Source of the DNA: an uncultured Idiomarina sp. | GTDB lineage: Bacteria; Pseudomonadota; Gammaproteobacteria; Enterobacterales; Alteromonadaceae | DNA length: 64,000 bases | Direction: 5' to 3' | Assembly: GCA_946885915.1 (NCBI GenBank) | Contig: CAMPHF010000010.1 | Span: 32,414-96,413 of the forward strand | Shown: positions 8,905 through 18,882 of the stretch, one piece after another | Position numbering within the stretch: the stretch's first letter is position 1 | Layout: every line of letters starts with the position of its first letter | Notes under the pieces: model-generated | Seen by the model: only the letters and a program-made list of their open reading frames with translations | What the model was told of the DNA's origin: nothing | The model's database searches: none | Program-made: the position numbers and the translations under genes

Positions 8905-9654
8905 ATGCTCATTCCTGCCCTTGATTTAATAAACGGCGAAGTCGTTCGGCTCCAACAAGGTGATTTTGCGAAGCAAACCACATTCCATGCCGACCCTATT
9001 CCGGTCGCGCAAGCCTATCAACGCGCCGGTGCGCAATGGCTCCATTTGGTTGACTTAGACGGTGCGCGTGATAGCGGCAAACGACAGCTAAGCTTGCTGC
9101 AACGCATCACTGCTGCAACCACCTTACAGGTTCAAGTAGGTGGCGGCATTCGCCAAACTGCAGATGTGGCCAATTTATTAGCGGCCGGCGTGAAGCGCGT
9201 GGTAGTTGGCTCTACCGCAGTACAAAAACCTGAACTAGTGCAACAGTGGTTACGCGAGTTTGGTTCTGCCGCCATTGTGGTTGCCATTGATGTCAATATT
9301 GATGACGAGCAGCAACCTTGGGTAGCGGTAAACGGCTGGCGTGAAACCAGTGATAAAACCCTAGCGCAAACCCTAGAGCCATTATTAGCTGCAGGCTGTG
9401 AGCATGTGTTGTGTACCGACATTAGTCGGGATGGCATGCTAACTGGCGCTAACGTAGAGCTCTACAAGAGCCTGAAACAGCAGTACCCGCAGGTGCAGTG
9501 GCAGGCATCGGGTGGCGTTGCCAGCTTGGCTGATTTAGTCGCGTTGCAAGCGGTTAATTGTGATGCAGCTATTTTAGGCAAAGCATTGTTAACCGGTAAA
9601 TTTACCCTTGAGGAGGCGCTCGCATGTTGGCCAAACGCATCATCCCCTGCTTAG
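8905..9654 (+). CDS. hisA: ProFAR isomerase HisA
   Basis: Phosphoribosylformimino-5-aminoimidazole carboxamide ribotide isomerase, a (beta/alpha)8 barrel of 249 residues. The start is set at 8905 because it gives the standard N-terminus [16 protein letters not shown] with catalytic Asp at position 7 or 8. The open frame extends 15 codons further upstream into hisH, but those codons do not fit the family. The second catalytic Asp lies in AIDVN near 130, and phosphate-binding loops VGGGI and ASGGV are present. The 3' end overlaps hisF by 31 bases. Confidence 0.96.
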   Translation: MLIPALDLINGEVVRLQQGDFAKQTTFHADPIPVAQAYQRAGAQWLHLVDLDGARDSGKRQLSLLQRITAATTLQVQVGGGIRQTADVANLLAAGVKRVVVGSTAVQKPELVQQWLREFGSAAIVVAIDVNIDDEQQPWVAVNGWRETSDKTLAQTLEPLLAAGCEHVLCTDISRDGMLTGANVELYKSLKQQYPQVQWQASGGVASLADLVALQAVNCDAAILGKALLTGKFTLEEALACWPNASSPA

Positions 9655-10412
9655 ATGTTCGCAACGGCGAAGTCGTCAAAGGTGTTCAGTTTCGTGACCA
9701 CGAGATAATTGGCGCGATCGAGCCATTAGCCGCCCGTTATGCGGCAGAGGGTGCCGATGAACTCGTGTTTTATGACATTACTGCCTCCGCCGATGATCGC
9801 GTTGTTGATAAATCATGGGTTGAGCGCGTGGCGCGCCTAATTGACATTCCCTTTACCGTTGCTGGCGGCATTAAGACGCTAGCTCAAGCCCAAGCTATTT
9901 TAGCGATGGGAGCGGATAAAATTTCAATTAACTCGCCCGCGCTTGCCAACCCAGATTTGATCAACCAGCTGGTCGATGAATTTGGCCAGCAATGTATCGT
10001 GATTGGGATTGATAGCTTCTACAATGCCGAACATGATCGTTACGAAGTTTATCAATTTACCGGCGACGAAACGCGGACGCAAAAAACCGCTTGGGAAACC
10101 CAAGCCTGGTTACAAGAAGTTGTGGCGCGCGGTGCAGGTGAAATTGTATTGAACTGTATGAACCAAGATGGTGTTCGCCAGGGCTATGATCTCAAGCAAT
10201 TGCGTGCGCTACGCCCCTATTGCCCGGTGCCATTAATCGCTTCCGGCGGCGCCGGCGCAATTGAGCACTTTATTGAGGTGTTTACCGACGCCGAGGTAGA
10301 TGGCGCACTGGCAGCTTCTGTCTTTCACAAGCAAGTTATTGCGATTGCTGACTTGAAAGCACGCTTGCACACCGCTGGTGTGGCTGTGCGTCCAATCGCT
10401 GCAGGAGTATAA
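9624..10412 (+). CDS. hisF: Imidazole glycerol phosphate synthase cyclase subunit HisF
   Basis: Barrel partner of HisH that uses the ammonia to form IGP and AICAR, linking histidine and purine synthesis. The 262-residue protein starts [20 protein letters not shown] with catalytic Asp11 and has the second Asp near 130 in GIDSF. VAGGI and ASGGA are the phosphate-binding loops. Its start lies inside the end of hisA behind a GAGGAGG-like ribosome site, indicating coupling. The length is slightly above the usual 257. Confidence 0.97.
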   Translation: MLAKRIIPCLDVRNGEVVKGVQFRDHEIIGAIEPLAARYAAEGADELVFYDITASADDRVVDKSWVERVARLIDIPFTVAGGIKTLAQAQAILAMGADKISINSPALANPDLINQLVDEFGQQCIVIGIDSFYNAEHDRYEVYQFTGDETRTQKTAWETQAWLQEVVARGAGEIVLNCMNQDGVRQGYDLKQLRALRPYCPVPLIASGGAGAIEHFIEVFTDAEVDGALAASVFHKQVIAIADLKARLHTAGVAVRPIAAGV

Positions 10413-10416
10413 GTAG

Positions 10417-11055
10417 ATGGAATTAACCGCAACTAACATTCAGACGCTAGCGTTCGACAAAGGCCATGACGGCACCTTACCTTGCATCGTGCAACACGCT
10501 CTAAGTGGCGTCGTGCTCATGCAAGGCTTCGTCAATCAAGAAGCGCTCACGCATACCTTAAATAGCGGTCAGGTTACTTTCTATAGCCGCAGTAAAGCAC
10601 GGCTGTGGACCAAGGGCGAAAGCTCAGGGCATCATTTGCAGCTGTGTAGCCTGCACACCGATTGCGACCGTGACAGTGTGCTGGTACTGGCGTTACCACA
10701 GGGTCCTACTTGTCACGAAGGTTGCAACAGTTGTTTTGATAGCCAAGCACCTGCCACACAAGTTAGCCAACTCCCGCAACTAGCCCAGCTTGAAGCAACG
10801 ATTGCCGCGCGCAAGCTAGCACCGGCGGATACCAGTTATACCGCTTCATTATTCGCTGCAGGCATTAAGCGCGCGGCGCAAAAAGTGGGCGAAGAAGGCG
10901 TAGAAGTGGCTCTGGCAGCGACGGCGGGTGACGACGCCGAGTTGTTAAATGAAAGTGCAGATCTGTTGTATCACTTACTGGTTGTGTTACGGGCGCGCGA
11001 CCTTAGCCTGAATGACGTGCTTGCCGTGCTGCGCGAACGCAGCCAAGCAAGATAA
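10417..11055 (+). CDS. hisI: Bifunctional HisIE: PRA-CH / PRA-PH
   Basis: The 212-residue fusion of phosphoribosyl-AMP cyclohydrolase (about 1-118) and phosphoribosyl-ATP pyrophosphatase (about 122-212), steps two and three of histidine synthesis. The cyclohydrolase zinc cysteines are seen in HTDCDRD and PTCHEGCNSC. The pyrophosphatase half has the acidic EEGVEVALAA motif. It is the last gene of the operon, beginning four bases after hisF, and it converges with the MATE gene seven bases away. Confidence 0.96.
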   Translation: MELTATNIQTLAFDKGHDGTLPCIVQHALSGVVLMQGFVNQEALTHTLNSGQVTFYSRSKARLWTKGESSGHHLQLCSLHTDCDRDSVLVLALPQGPTCHEGCNSCFDSQAPATQVSQLPQLAQLEATIAARKLAPADTSYTASLFAAGIKRAAQKVGEEGVEVALAATAGDDAELLNESADLLYHLLVVLRARDLSLNDVLAVLRERSQAR

Positions 11056-11062
11056 CACGACG

Positions 11063-12445
11063 CTATCGGCTCATCGCCGCCACTGTGCGGCGATGCACGC
11101 CAACCAAACGCCACGACAGTAGTACCGCAGCACAAGTTAAGCCGGTAATAAAACCAATCCAAAAGCCTGCAGCACCCATAGCCGGCACCAGCCAGTCTGT
11201 GCGCCCCAAAATAAAGCCAACGGTTAAGCCAAATGGCCAATAGGATAAAAACGTAATAAACATCACCACTCGGGTATCTTTATAACCACGTAATGTGCCG
11301 ATGGCGATGGCTTGAAAGGTATCTGACAAGGTGAATAATGCGGCTAATCCCATCAGTTGCGCGGCCAACAAAATAACGCCTTCATCATTGGTGTAAATAG
11401 CCGCCAAGGTGCTCCCGCCAAGCCACATGATGAGACCGTTAACGGCCGCAAAGGCCATCCCAAACATCAGTGCCACCTGATGGCTGCGCATCGCCGCTGC
11501 AGGCTGCTTAGCGCCTAAGGCAAAACCGACCCGTAAGGTAACCGCCATAGATAAACTGAGCGGCACCATGTACACCAAGGATGAGATATTCAAGGCGATC
11601 TGGTGACTCGACACCACTAGCGCACCTAAGGGTGCAATTAACAGCGCCACTGCCGCAAACAAACTCACTTCAAAAAATAGTGACACCGCAATCGGAAAAC
11701 CGATGCGCAGCACGTACCATACGTCATCCCAATTCGGCGCATGCCATTTTTTAAATAAATCAATATGCGCAAATCTTTTGGTATAAACCACATAGCCAAC
11801 AAGTGCTAAAGCCATCACCCACAACACGATAGCACTGGCGACACCACAACCTGCACCGCCAAGCGCTGGCATTCCCAACTTACCGTAAATAAAGATGTAG
11901 TTCAGCGGGATATTGCAGAGCAAACCAAGTATCCCAATGACCAACGACGGCATCGTGAAACTCAAACCTTCACAGAAGTTACGCAACACCACGTACACAA
12001 TAAATGCGGGTAGCCCCCAAGCAATGTAAAACAAGTAATCAATGGTGGTTTGTCGAAACGTAGGGTCGACCGCCATCACATCGAGTAACCAAGGACTTGT
12101 GGCTAACACGGCAACAGTGACGATGGCCCCTAATAGGCATGCGTAAAAGCCTTGCTGCACCATATTGGCCGTTTGTTCGTGCTGGTTAGCGCCATCAAAG
12201 TGAGAAATAATCGGTGCTAAGGCTAATGCTAGGCCGAAAATGATCAGAATTGCCGGAATCCAAATACTACCACCAACCGATACCGCGGCGAGATCGGTTG
12301 GGCTCACCCGACCGGCCATAATAGTATCAACCACGCTCATTAAAGTTTGGGTCAATTGCGCCACTAAAATGGGACCAGTTAAACGCGCGAGCTGCCGCCA
12401 CTCTGCTGATTTTGAGTAGGTGATTTGCGCGGTTGAGCGACTCAT
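11063..12445 (-). CDS. MATE family (NorM-type) multidrug efflux transporter
   Basis: Integral membrane antiporter of 460 residues with about twelve hydrophobic segments. The family N-terminal pattern LTGPILVAQLTQTLMSVVDTI and the internal two-fold repeat typical of MATE proteins are present. The start is placed at 12445, where MSRSTAQ is preceded by GAGGAG. The open frame reaches 12523, but that extension lies within the desulfurase gene. It begins two bases after that gene's stop and is probably cotranscribed. The substrate cannot be read from sequence; cationic drugs are usual. Confidence 0.9.
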   Translation of the reverse strand: MSRSTAQITYSKSAEWRQLARLTGPILVAQLTQTLMSVVDTIMAGRVSPTDLAAVSVGGSIWIPAILIIFGLALALAPIISHFDGANQHEQTANMVQQGFYACLLGAIVTVAVLATSPWLLDVMAVDPTFRQTTIDYLFYIAWGLPAFIVYVVLRNFCEGLSFTMPSLVIGILGLLCNIPLNYIFIYGKLGMPALGGAGCGVASAIVLWVMALALVGYVVYTKRFAHIDLFKKWHAPNWDDVWYVLRIGFPIAVSLFFEVSLFAAVALLIAPLGALVVSSHQIALNISSLVYMVPLSLSMAVTLRVGFALGAKQPAAAMRSHQVALMFGMAFAAVNGLIMWLGGSTLAAIYTNDEGVILLAAQLMGLAALFTLSDTFQAIAIGTLRGYKDTRVVMFITFLSYWPFGLTVGFILGRTDWLVPAMGAAGFWIGFITGLTCAAVLLSWRLVGVHRRTVAAMSR

Positions 12446-12447
12446 GT

Positions 12448-13653
12448 TTACTCCTCGAGTAACGCCAGCACAGCGTCTATCGCTGCAAGTGTGGTGGCAA
12501 TATCTGCCGGTATATTCGACCAACCCAGTGAAAATCTCACCACCGAGTCAAGCTGAAACTTTTGTAATAGCGGTTGTGCGCAGTGACTACCAGCACGCAC
12601 ACAAATATTCTGTTCACCCAACATCATTGCAAGATCAAGAGCGTGCAGCTGCGGGTGCCAAGCCGACACAATAGGTGCTGCACAGGGCAAGCACACGAAT
12701 CCACGATGCACCAAACCCGCAACTAAGGCTTCATGTAAGTGGTGTAAATAATCAGCCGGTAACTGGCGCTGTGCCTCAGCCAACCAGTCCAAGCCACTGG
12801 CTAAGCCGAGTGCCGCTGCCACATTGGGGCTGCCCGCCTCATAGCGGCTACGATCCGCAGTGTAACTGGCACTGGCAAGCGTTACTTGGGTGACCATGCC
12901 TCCCCCGACGACCAAAGGCGGTAATGACTGGGTCAACTCGTCACTGAGATAAAGCGCCGCAGCCCCCATCCCGCCATACGCCTTGTGACCACTGAATACT
13001 AACCCATCAGCACCTAATTCAAGTGCCCGTAAAGGGCCGTCGCTAACCGCTTGCGCAGCATCTAGGAAACACCATGCGCCATAAGTCTTTGCGGCCCGAA
13101 GAATAGTCGCAACATCGGGCCGAATACCGGTCACATTTGATTTTAAGTGCAAGCTGACAAGCTTCGTTTTTTTGCTCAACAGCTCGGGGCTAAATTGCAA
13201 CTGGCCCGTTTCGGTACACAGGGGAATAAACTTCAATACCAGTGCATATCGCTCGGCTAAGCGTTGCCAAGGTAATAAATTGGCGTGATGCTCAGCTTCC
13301 GACAACAAGATTTCATCACCGGCTTGCCAGGGAATATCGACTTGCGCCAATTGATTAAGGCCGTAGGTCGTCGATGCAACCAGCGCTACTTGATCTGCGT
13401 TTACCCCAATGAATTGTGCCGCGCGCTCACGTGCATGCTCCCAAATATCCGTCGACCGAGCAGCTCGTGGATAATGACCTCGGTGGGCATTAGCATGATC
13501 GTGTTGCCAATATTGCAGTACTGCTTGCTGCACACTTACCGGCAACGGCGTTGTAGCGGCATGGTCAAGATACACCTCAGCACCATCCCTGAGGTGCGCA
13601 AATTGCGTTTGCAACCAATGCAACTGTTCAGTAGTCAGGGACAATTCGCGCAT
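12448..13653 (-). CDS. Cysteine desulfurase, CsdA/SufS-like
   Basis: PLP enzyme of the class V aminotransferase family, 401 residues. LDHAATTPLP at the N-terminus, PLP-lysine K224 in FSGHKAYGG, and the active-site Cys357 in RAGSHCAQPL are the group II desulfurase pattern. It would release sulfur from cysteine as alanine for iron-sulfur clusters or thiolated cofactors. No suf genes or csdE are adjacent, so CsdA is more likely than SufS. The SNVTG segment departs slightly from the usual SNVLG. Confidence 0.88.
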   Translation of the reverse strand: MRELSLTTEQLHWLQTQFAHLRDGAEVYLDHAATTPLPVSVQQAVLQYWQHDHANAHRGHYPRAARSTDIWEHARERAAQFIGVNADQVALVASTTYGLNQLAQVDIPWQAGDEILLSEAEHHANLLPWQRLAERYALVLKFIPLCTETGQLQFSPELLSKKTKLVSLHLKSNVTGIRPDVATILRAAKTYGAWCFLDAAQAVSDGPLRALELGADGLVFSGHKAYGGMGAAALYLSDELTQSLPPLVVGGGMVTQVTLASASYTADRSRYEAGSPNVAAALGLASGLDWLAEAQRQLPADYLHHLHEALVAGLVHRGFVCLPCAAPIVSAWHPQLHALDLAMMLGEQNICVRAGSHCAQPLLQKFQLDSVVRFSLGWSNIPADIATTLAAIDAVLALLEE

Positions 13654-13728
13654 GAGTGTAATGCCTGTAACTCTTAGTAAATGCTTTGCTGGGCAGGTGC
13701 CCGTGGCTCCCCGGCTAAGCTGAAAATC

Positions 13729-14544
13729 TTAGGCCGATGAGACAGGTGCCGGTAGCTGTGCGCTGAGAAAATCAACGAGTAAAGGGTTCACTACCTGCGG
13801 TGCAGTGACGGGCCCCATATGCCCTACCGGTAACGCTAAGGCGGTAGCCTGCGGTAATGCTTGCTGCAACAATTGTGCGACTGTTTTCGCGCTCAGACGA
13901 GAGGTCTCACCGCTTAGCAATAATACTGGGCATTGTACCCGAGCCACGTCAGCAAGCGAATAGGATTCGCCCATTAATGCTGAAAAATCGGCATTCACTT
14001 TGTCAGCTTGAGCCACCATGATGCGTTGAATTTTCTCCGGCAGCGCTTGGAAATAGCCGGTGTCATTCCAGTAATCTACGAACTGTTCGGTTGCTTGTGC
14101 GGCTGACCAACTTTCCATGTTATCCGCTACCGCTTTAATCTCTGCTGCTGCGGCGCTGTCTGATGGCAATAAATGAAATGCCACCGGCTCAAACACTGCC
14201 AAACTAGCAACCGGGAATGGTTGTTCTACGGCCAACTTCAACGCTAGTGCGCCACCATAGGAGTGCCCCACGAGATGAATCGGTTGACCCGCAGCATAGC
14301 TATTGATGGCAGCGATAATTCTGTCGATTTCATGGCTGAATCTAAACGTCGAAGATGCAACCTCATGACTCGGTGCCTGCCCATAACCTAGTAAATCGAC
14401 CGCAATGATTTGCACCTTGACCGCAAGTGACTGAATCAACCCACGCCACTGACCACTGTTGCTTTGCGAACTATGCAGTAGCACCACGGTTGGTCCCGCA
14501 GTGGGACCATATCGATGAATTCCAAGCACCCTTGTCAACTCCAC
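13729..14544 (-). CDS. Alpha/beta hydrolase
   Basis: A 271-residue alpha/beta-fold hydrolase with the oxyanion-hole region VVLLHSSQSN, nucleophile elbow GHSYGG (Ser95), the acidic segment VLLLSGETSRLS, and the catalytic His in VGHMGPV near the C-terminus. The start is GTG at 14544, overlapping the upstream MAPEG stop (TAGTG), so the two are coupled. Substrate unknown: such proteins include esterases, lactonases and epoxide hydrolase-like enzymes. No signal peptide, so cytoplasmic. Confidence 0.85.
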   Translation of the reverse strand: MELTRVLGIHRYGPTAGPTVVLLHSSQSNSGQWRGLIQSLAVKVQIIAVDLLGYGQAPSHEVASSTFRFSHEIDRIIAAINSYAAGQPIHLVGHSYGGALALKLAVEQPFPVASLAVFEPVAFHLLPSDSAAAAEIKAVADNMESWSAAQATEQFVDYWNDTGYFQALPEKIQRIMVAQADKVNADFSALMGESYSLADVARVQCPVLLLSGETSRLSAKTVAQLLQQALPQATALALPVGHMGPVTAPQVVNPLLVDFLSAQLPAPVSSA

Positions 14545-14948
14545 TAACCAAGTAAGCGCATTACGGCGAAACCGAGTAAATAGCCGGCGCTGAAAAATAA
14601 CACCAAAAAGGTACCCAGTACGCCAATGGTACGATAAATAGTTGGTCCAGCGCTACGAGTGAGTCCAATTGCATGTGCGATGCGAGCCACAAATAAGGCA
14701 GCGCCAATAATATGCAATTGCAGGGCACCAGCGCCACTTAATTCCATCAGCACCATCAACACCAAGGTAATGGGCACATACTCGACAAAGTTGCCGTGAA
14801 TACGGACTGCCCGTTCTAATTCTTTTGCCTCTCCAGTACCAATACCGACTCGGAACTTCCAGCGTAAACGTATAATTTGAATAGACAAAGCGAGCAATAA
14901 CAGGGTGAATAAGCCCGCATATAACATAGTAATGGTTGGCGTTTGCAT
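14544..14948 (-). CDS. MAPEG family membrane protein
   Basis: A 134-residue protein with four hydrophobic segments and the MAPEG signature (IRLRWKFRVGIGTGEAKELERAVRIHGNFVEYVP). Eukaryotic relatives are glutathione transferases and leukotriene synthases; bacterial ones are usually uncharacterised. It is the first of a two-gene unit with the alpha/beta hydrolase, separated from adk by a rho-independent terminator. A glutathione- or lipid-related role is plausible but not shown. Confidence 0.85.
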   Translation of the reverse strand: MQTPTITMLYAGLFTLLLLALSIQIIRLRWKFRVGIGTGEAKELERAVRIHGNFVEYVPITLVLMVLMELSGAGALQLHIIGAALFVARIAHAIGLTRSAGPTIYRTIGVLGTFLVLFFSAGYLLGFAVMRLLG

Positions 14949-15023
14949 AAATGTTCCTGATGATGATGCGTCAAGGTGAGCCAGATTGATCGGTCAAATA
15001 AACGGCAACCGACCAGTCAACAA

Positions 15024-15047
15024 AAAGCCCACCGCAAGGTGGGCTTT
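15024..15047 (-). terminator. Rho-independent terminator of adk
   Basis: A perfect ten-base stem, AAAGCCCACC (15024-15033) and GGTGGGCTTT (15038-15047), closes a GCAA loop. On the minus strand it is followed by a T run, placing it 55 bases past the adk stop and before the MAPEG gene. Confidence 0.9.
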
Positions 15048-15101
15048 ACTGTAACTAGAATGACCTTATGAGAAAAGCATAAATATGCTCGAACCCAGCA
15101 A

Positions 15102-15822
<721 letters not shown>

Positions 15823-15824
<2 letters not shown>

Positions 15825-15872
15825 GCCTGAAGGCGGGTCGACTATGGTCGAACCAGCCTTCAGACATGGCTT
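15823..15872. repeat. Large imperfect palindrome between htpG and adk
   Basis: CTGAAGGC (15827-15834) pairs with GCCTTCAG (15856-15863). Inside it GG-TCGA pairs with TCGA-a-CC around a CTATGG loop, and outer AAGCC/GGCTT extends the arms. No T run follows on either strand, so it is not a textbook terminator. It could end htpG transcripts, stabilise RNA, or act as an operator touching the adk -35. Confidence 0.55.
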
Positions 15873-15885
15873 CGGTGCACCATGA

Positions 15886-17811
15886 TTACGCCGTTAACTC
15901 CAGCATCAGCTCGTTTAACCGAGACACGAATTGAGCCGAATCTTTAAGGCTTCCACGTTCGGCCAGTGTCGCTTGGTCAAGAATGAGTTGCGCCCAACGC
16001 TCAAATTGCTGCTCGTCGGTTAATGCAATCGCCCGCTGAATCAATAAATGCTCAGGGTTTAATTCCAAAATATATTTGGTTTCTGGCACTTTTTGTCCCG
16101 CAGCTTCCATCAATTTGGCCATCTGCGTGCTCATGTCGTTGGCATCAGTGATGATGCATGCTGGCGAGTTGGTCAGTCGATGCGTGACACGAACTTTCTT
16201 CACCCGCTCACCTAAGGCCTTAGCAAAACGCTCTGCATGGTCTTTGAACGCTTCTTCACTTTCTTTTTGCTGAGCCTTATCTTGTTCATCATCTAACTCA
16301 CCAAGATCCAAATCACCGCGCGTGACCGATTGCAGACTAACTTCTTGGTAGTCGGTCAAATGGCTCATCAACCACTCATCAATGCGGTCCCAGAGTAACA
16401 ACACTTCAATGCCTTTCTTGCGGAAAATCTCGAGCGCCGGGTTATTGCGGGCAGCTTCATAGCTATCAGCAACAATATAATAAATATGCTTTTGCTCAGC
16501 TTTTTTGCGGGCGAGATAATCATCCAAGCCAACATTTTGCACTTCATCGTCGTTCTCGGTTGAGGCAAAACGCAACAAGCTTGCGATCTTGTCTTTGTTG
16601 GCATGGTCCTCCGCAGGACCCTCTTTCAGCACGTTGCCGAACTGCTCCCAGAATGCTTGATATTGCTCGGCGTCATCCTTCGCCAACTTACTCAACATAC
16701 TGAGTACTTTCTTGGTACTGCCGTTGCGCATCGCGCGCGTGATTTTGTTATCTTGCAGGATTTCGCGCGACACATTAAGAGGTAAATCGTTCGAGTCCAT
16801 CAAACCTTTCACAAACCGCAAATAGGTTGGCATTAGCTGCTCTGCGTCATCCATAATAAAGACGCGCTTCACATATAATTTAATGCCTTTTTGATTTTCA
16901 CGATTCCATAAATCCCAGGGCGCACGCTTGGGAATGTAAAGTAAGCTGGTGTATTCGGAAGTGCCTTCTACTTTGTTATGTGACCATAACAAAGGCTCAT
17001 CGAAATCATGGGCGATAGACTGATAAAACTCTTTATATTCAGCCTCGCTAATGTCGCTCTTGTCGCGCGTCCATAATGCCTGTCCAGAGTTTACTGCACG
17101 CCATTCTTGCACCGATTCGGCTGGCTTTGCGTCATCCTCTTCAGCGTCAGTGTCGGCGGTGACAGTCTCCAACATTTGCACCGGAATACTTAGGTGCTCT
17201 GAATACTTGTTAATAATTGAGCGTAACCGCATATCATCAAGGAACTCTGCGGCATCATCGCGTAAGTGCAAAATAATATCGGTACCGCGACGCTGTTTCT
17301 CAATCTCACGGAGGTCGTATTCGCCCTCACCGCGTGAATGCCATTCAACGGCTTCGTTTAGAGCAGCACCAGCCGCTCTGGTTCTCACCGTTACTGCATC
17401 GGCCACGATAAAGGCGGAGTAAAAACCGACCCCAAATTGACCAATGAGCTGGGAATCTTTGGCTTGATCGCCAGAAAGTTGGCTGAAGAAATCTTTGGTG
17501 CCGGACTTGGCGATAGTGCCTAGGTTGGCCATCACTTCATCACGAGTCATACCCACACCATTATCACTAATGGTGATAGTTTTGGCGTCTTTGTCGGCAC
17601 TGACACGCACCCACAATTCGCTGTCTGCAGCCAATAAGCTGGCGTCACTTAATGCCTTGAAGCGTAATTTATCTGCGGCGTCTGAAGCATTTGACACAAG
17701 CTCGCGCAGAAAGATTTCTTTATTGGAGTACAAAGAATGGATCATCAAATGAAGTAACTGTTTTACTTCTGTTTGAAAACCGTGTGTTTCAGTTTGACGG
17801 GCTTCCGCCAT
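15886..17811 (-). CDS. htpG: Chaperone HtpG (Hsp90)
   Basis: ATP-dependent Hsp90 chaperone of 641 residues. The GHKL ATPase motifs are visible: [19 protein letters not shown], and [11 protein letters not shown]. The start is placed at 17811, eight bases after AGGAG. An ATG two codons upstream is too close to that site. A heat-shock sigma-32-type promoter lies 40-68 bases upstream. Position between recR and adk matches E. coli. Confidence 0.97.
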   Translation of the reverse strand: MAEARQTETHGFQTEVKQLLHLMIHSLYSNKEIFLRELVSNASDAADKLRFKALSDASLLAADSELWVRVSADKDAKTITISDNGVGMTRDEVMANLGTIAKSGTKDFFSQLSGDQAKDSQLIGQFGVGFYSAFIVADAVTVRTRAAGAALNEAVEWHSRGEGEYDLREIEKQRRGTDIILHLRDDAAEFLDDMRLRSIINKYSEHLSIPVQMLETVTADTDAEEDDAKPAESVQEWRAVNSGQALWTRDKSDISEAEYKEFYQSIAHDFDEPLLWSHNKVEGTSEYTSLLYIPKRAPWDLWNRENQKGIKLYVKRVFIMDDAEQLMPTYLRFVKGLMDSNDLPLNVSREILQDNKITRAMRNGSTKKVLSMLSKLAKDDAEQYQAFWEQFGNVLKEGPAEDHANKDKIASLLRFASTENDDEVQNVGLDDYLARKKAEQKHIYYIVADSYEAARNNPALEIFRKKGIEVLLLWDRIDEWLMSHLTDYQEVSLQSVTRGDLDLGELDDEQDKAQQKESEEAFKDHAERFAKALGERVKKVRVTHRLTNSPACIITDANDMSTQMAKLMEAAGQKVPETKYILELNPEHLLIQRAIALTDEQQFERWAQLILDQATLAERGSLKDSAQFVSRLNELMLELTA

Positions 17812-17850
17812 GATCATTTCTCCTGTAATTGTGCAACCGAGTTACAGCAG

Positions 17851-17879
17851 AAATGGGGGGCGCATAGCGCCTTTTCAAG
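17851..17879 (-). promoter_or_regulatory. Sigma-32 heat-shock promoter of htpG
   Basis: On the minus strand CTTGAAA (17879-17873) is followed after 14 bases by CCCCATTT (17858-17851). This matches the sigma-32 consensus CTTGAAA, 11-16 bases, CCCCATNT. Its place directly upstream of htpG agrees with heat-shock control known for this gene. Confidence 0.85.
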
Positions 17880-17887
17880 GCAAATTT

Positions 17888-18487
17888 TTAATCAAATGAT
17901 TTACGCCCACTGAAAGCGTGTCCGAGGGTTGCTTGATCAACAAACTCAAGTTCACCACCAACAGGCACCCCGTGCGCAATTCGACTCGTTCTAATTCCGC
18001 CGCGCCGGGCCATATCGGCAATGTAGTGGGCAGTGGCGTCACCTTCTACGGTGGGGTTGGTGGCGAGTATCACTTCTTCAATCGTATCTTGCTCAAACCG
18101 CTGCTGCAGAATATCTAAACCGATATCCCTTGGGCCAATGCCATCGAGTGGGGACAAATGCCCCATCAACACGAAGTAACGACCACGGTACTGGCTCGTC
18201 TGCTCGATAGCTTGCACATCAGCCGGGCTCTCCACCACACAGACTAACCCTGATGCTTGCCGCTTGGCATCTTGGCAAATGCCGCAAACTGGCGTTTCAC
18301 TGAAGGTACGACATTGTTCGCAATGGCCAACTTTATCAACCGCATGCAGCAAGGCCTGCGCTAGCCGTGTCGCACCATCTCGCTGCCGTTCAAGCAGTTG
18401 AAACGCCATCCGTTGCGCGGTTTTTTGACCGACGCCAGGTAACACCTTTAGTGCTTGTATCAGCTCGGCCAACGCAGGACTTAACAT
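17888..18487 (-). CDS. recR: Recombination mediator RecR
   Basis: RecR helps RecO and RecF load RecA at gaps. The 199-residue protein has the N-terminal helix-hairpin-helix ([17 protein letters not shown]), a four-cysteine zinc finger near 57-72 ([16 protein letters not shown]) and a Toprim domain with [16 protein letters not shown] 18487 is preferred over the TTG one codon upstream. It lies 29 bases after ybaB, the usual ybaB-recR pair. Confidence 0.96.
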   Translation of the reverse strand: MLSPALAELIQALKVLPGVGQKTAQRMAFQLLERQRDGATRLAQALLHAVDKVGHCEQCRTFSETPVCGICQDAKRQASGLVCVVESPADVQAIEQTSQYRGRYFVLMGHLSPLDGIGPRDIGLDILQQRFEQDTIEEVILATNPTVEGDATAHYIADMARRGGIRTSRIAHGVPVGGELEFVDQATLGHAFSGRKSFD

Positions 18488-18516
18488 CAATTATGCCTAC
18501 CTTAAAAGTAGTGTTA

Positions 18517-18846
18517 TTAAAACGGCATTTTAAAGCCAGGCGGTAACCCCATGCCAGCTGTCAATGACGCCATTTTTTCTTGGCTAGTTTCGCTCACACG
18601 ACGAACCGCATCATTAATTGCCGCAGCAATTAAATCTTCGATCATTTCAGCATCGTCGTCCGCTAATAAGCTCGGATCGATCTGCACGCGACGAACATTA
18701 TGATTGCCAAGCATCGTCACTTTCACCATGCCAGCACCTGCTTCTCCAATCACTTCCATTTCGGCAATCTCAGCCTGCGCTTTCTGCATCCGCTCCTGCA
18801 TCTGCTGCGCTTGCTTCATCATATTGCCCATACCACCTTTAAACAT
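18517..18846 (-). CDS. ybaB: YbaB/EbfC nucleoid-associated protein
   Basis: Small dimeric DNA-binding protein of 109 residues, beginning [20 protein letters not shown] with the helical Met/Gln-rich arm and ending in the [12 protein letters not shown] tail typical of the family. It lies between dnaX and recR, the conserved arrangement in bacteria. The role is nucleoid binding, possibly linked to recombination. Confidence 0.95.
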   Translation of the reverse strand: MFKGGMGNMMKQAQQMQERMQKAQAEIAEMEVIGEAGAGMVKVTMLGNHNVRRVQIDPSLLADDDAEMIEDLIAAAINDAVRRVSETSQEKMASLTAGMGLPPGFKMPF

Positions 18847-18882
18847 AACGCCTCTCTATTTTTTTCGGTTGCGCCGTGCGCA

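Noticed and set aside
11072..11095. Perfect nine-base hairpin CATCGCCGC/GCGGCGATG after hisI
   Set aside because: It lies in the last codons of the MATE gene and has no T run on either strand, so I do not call it a terminator.
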